A program made the position numbers and the translations under genes. Of a stretch of DNA of 64,000 nucleotides, positions 63,670 through 64,000 are shown piece by piece (positions within the stretch are counted from its first letter, which is position 1; the number at the start of each line of letters is the position of its first letter). The notes beneath the pieces are model-generated. The model was given only the letters and a program-made list of their open reading frames with translations, did not search any database and was not told the origin of the DNA. The stretch is from Symsagittifera roscoffensis (Eukaryota > Xenacoelomorpha > Acoela > Convolutidae). Where the stretch lies: NCBI RefSeq assembly GCF_963678635.1, contig NC_087063.1:67618727-67682726 (forward strand), read 5' to 3'.

Positions 63670-64000
63670 TCTGGTGCGAACATGTCTCGAATAAGACCTA
63701 AATAGCTTAGAATTAACCAAATGTAGATTAGAAAATAGACAAAACATTTTCAAAATGTTACATGACAATAACTTTATTGAAATGTCTCTACGACTCAATA
63801 GATCAGAGCCGCTATTCCGAGCAATACGAGAACTACCCGGTATTGGAAGAAGACCTCGGACAAGAGACGACATACGACTACGTTGAAACTTACCATTTAG
63901 TTTCATGGTTGTACGGCAAAAGCCAACACAAACTTTTATATTTAGAATCTTATTGGCAATGAATTTAGATTTTCATTTGCAAACATAAAATTTTTGAAGT
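63670..64000 (+). mobile_element. start of a second giant-family element (leader), cut by window edge
   Basis: The leader matches 22144-22475 throughout (for example GGCAAAAGCCAACACAAACTTTT and ATGAATTTAGATTTTCATTTGC). No coding part falls inside the window. Confidence 0.85.

Noticed and set aside
1-64000. CRISPR arrays, bacterial operons, prophage
   Set aside because: No spaced direct-repeat array and no Shine-Dalgarno-led gene clusters are present. The content is plainly eukaryotic.

Overview
The window looks like nuclear DNA of an animal. It contains a spliced gene with GT-AG introns, is AT-rich, and is packed with eukaryotic retrotransposons. There are no operons or bacterial signals. 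The phylum cannot be fixed from sequence alone; an invertebrate is likely, because the 2A-bearing LINE, the envelope-bearing Ty3/gypsy element and a 48-nt intron are at home there. A 200-N scaffold gap lies at 56522-56721.

Only one host gene is recognisable. It is the 5' part of an M13 (neprilysin/ECE-like) membrane metallopeptidase on the minus strand. Coding exons lie at 12226-11931, 11580-11391 and 3561-3395, and they join in matching phases. They encode the cytosolic tail, the membrane anchor and the first cysteine-rich part of the ectodomain. The ~7.8-kb second intron is filled by a LINE, a terminal-inverted-repeat (TIR) element, a SINE-like head and other repeats. The remaining exons would lie to the left of the window.

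Almost everything else is mobile DNA:
(1) 1-1779, minus: decayed Ty3/gypsy copy cut by the window edge.
(2) 1781-3230 and 4408-6116: two inverted-repeat elements.
(3) about 6830-11290, minus: nearly intact CR1-like LINE with an SGNH-type ORF1 and an ORF2 carrying a 2A-like peptide. Only one in-frame stop breaks ORF2.
(4) 15007-21026, plus: Ty3/gypsy element with 195/192-bp LTRs, nested in an older repeat.
(5) 21734-40538, plus: an 18.8-kb giant Ty3/gypsy-like element with 410-bp LTRs that I read as identical, and a 4-bp target duplication. It carries gag-pro, pol, a broken envelope gene and several extra reading frames of unknown function. This is the most interesting object in the window. A third, diverged LTR of its family begins another copy at 63260.
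(6) 40830-41917: a 1.09-kb near-perfect palindrome.
(7) 42472-50401: a 3,965-bp unit in direct tandem duplication that contains a decayed LINE.
(8) about 52640-55740 and 56722-62800: two more Ty3/gypsy copies, related to items 1 and 4.

In three of these gypsy copies the gag start codon sits across the LTR/primer-binding-site junction (intact in two, mutated in one). Two copies carry an acidic, serine-rich tail after integrase. Most pol genes are broken, so the locus is a graveyard of nested insertions. The giant element looks recent by its LTRs although its coding region has several lesions.
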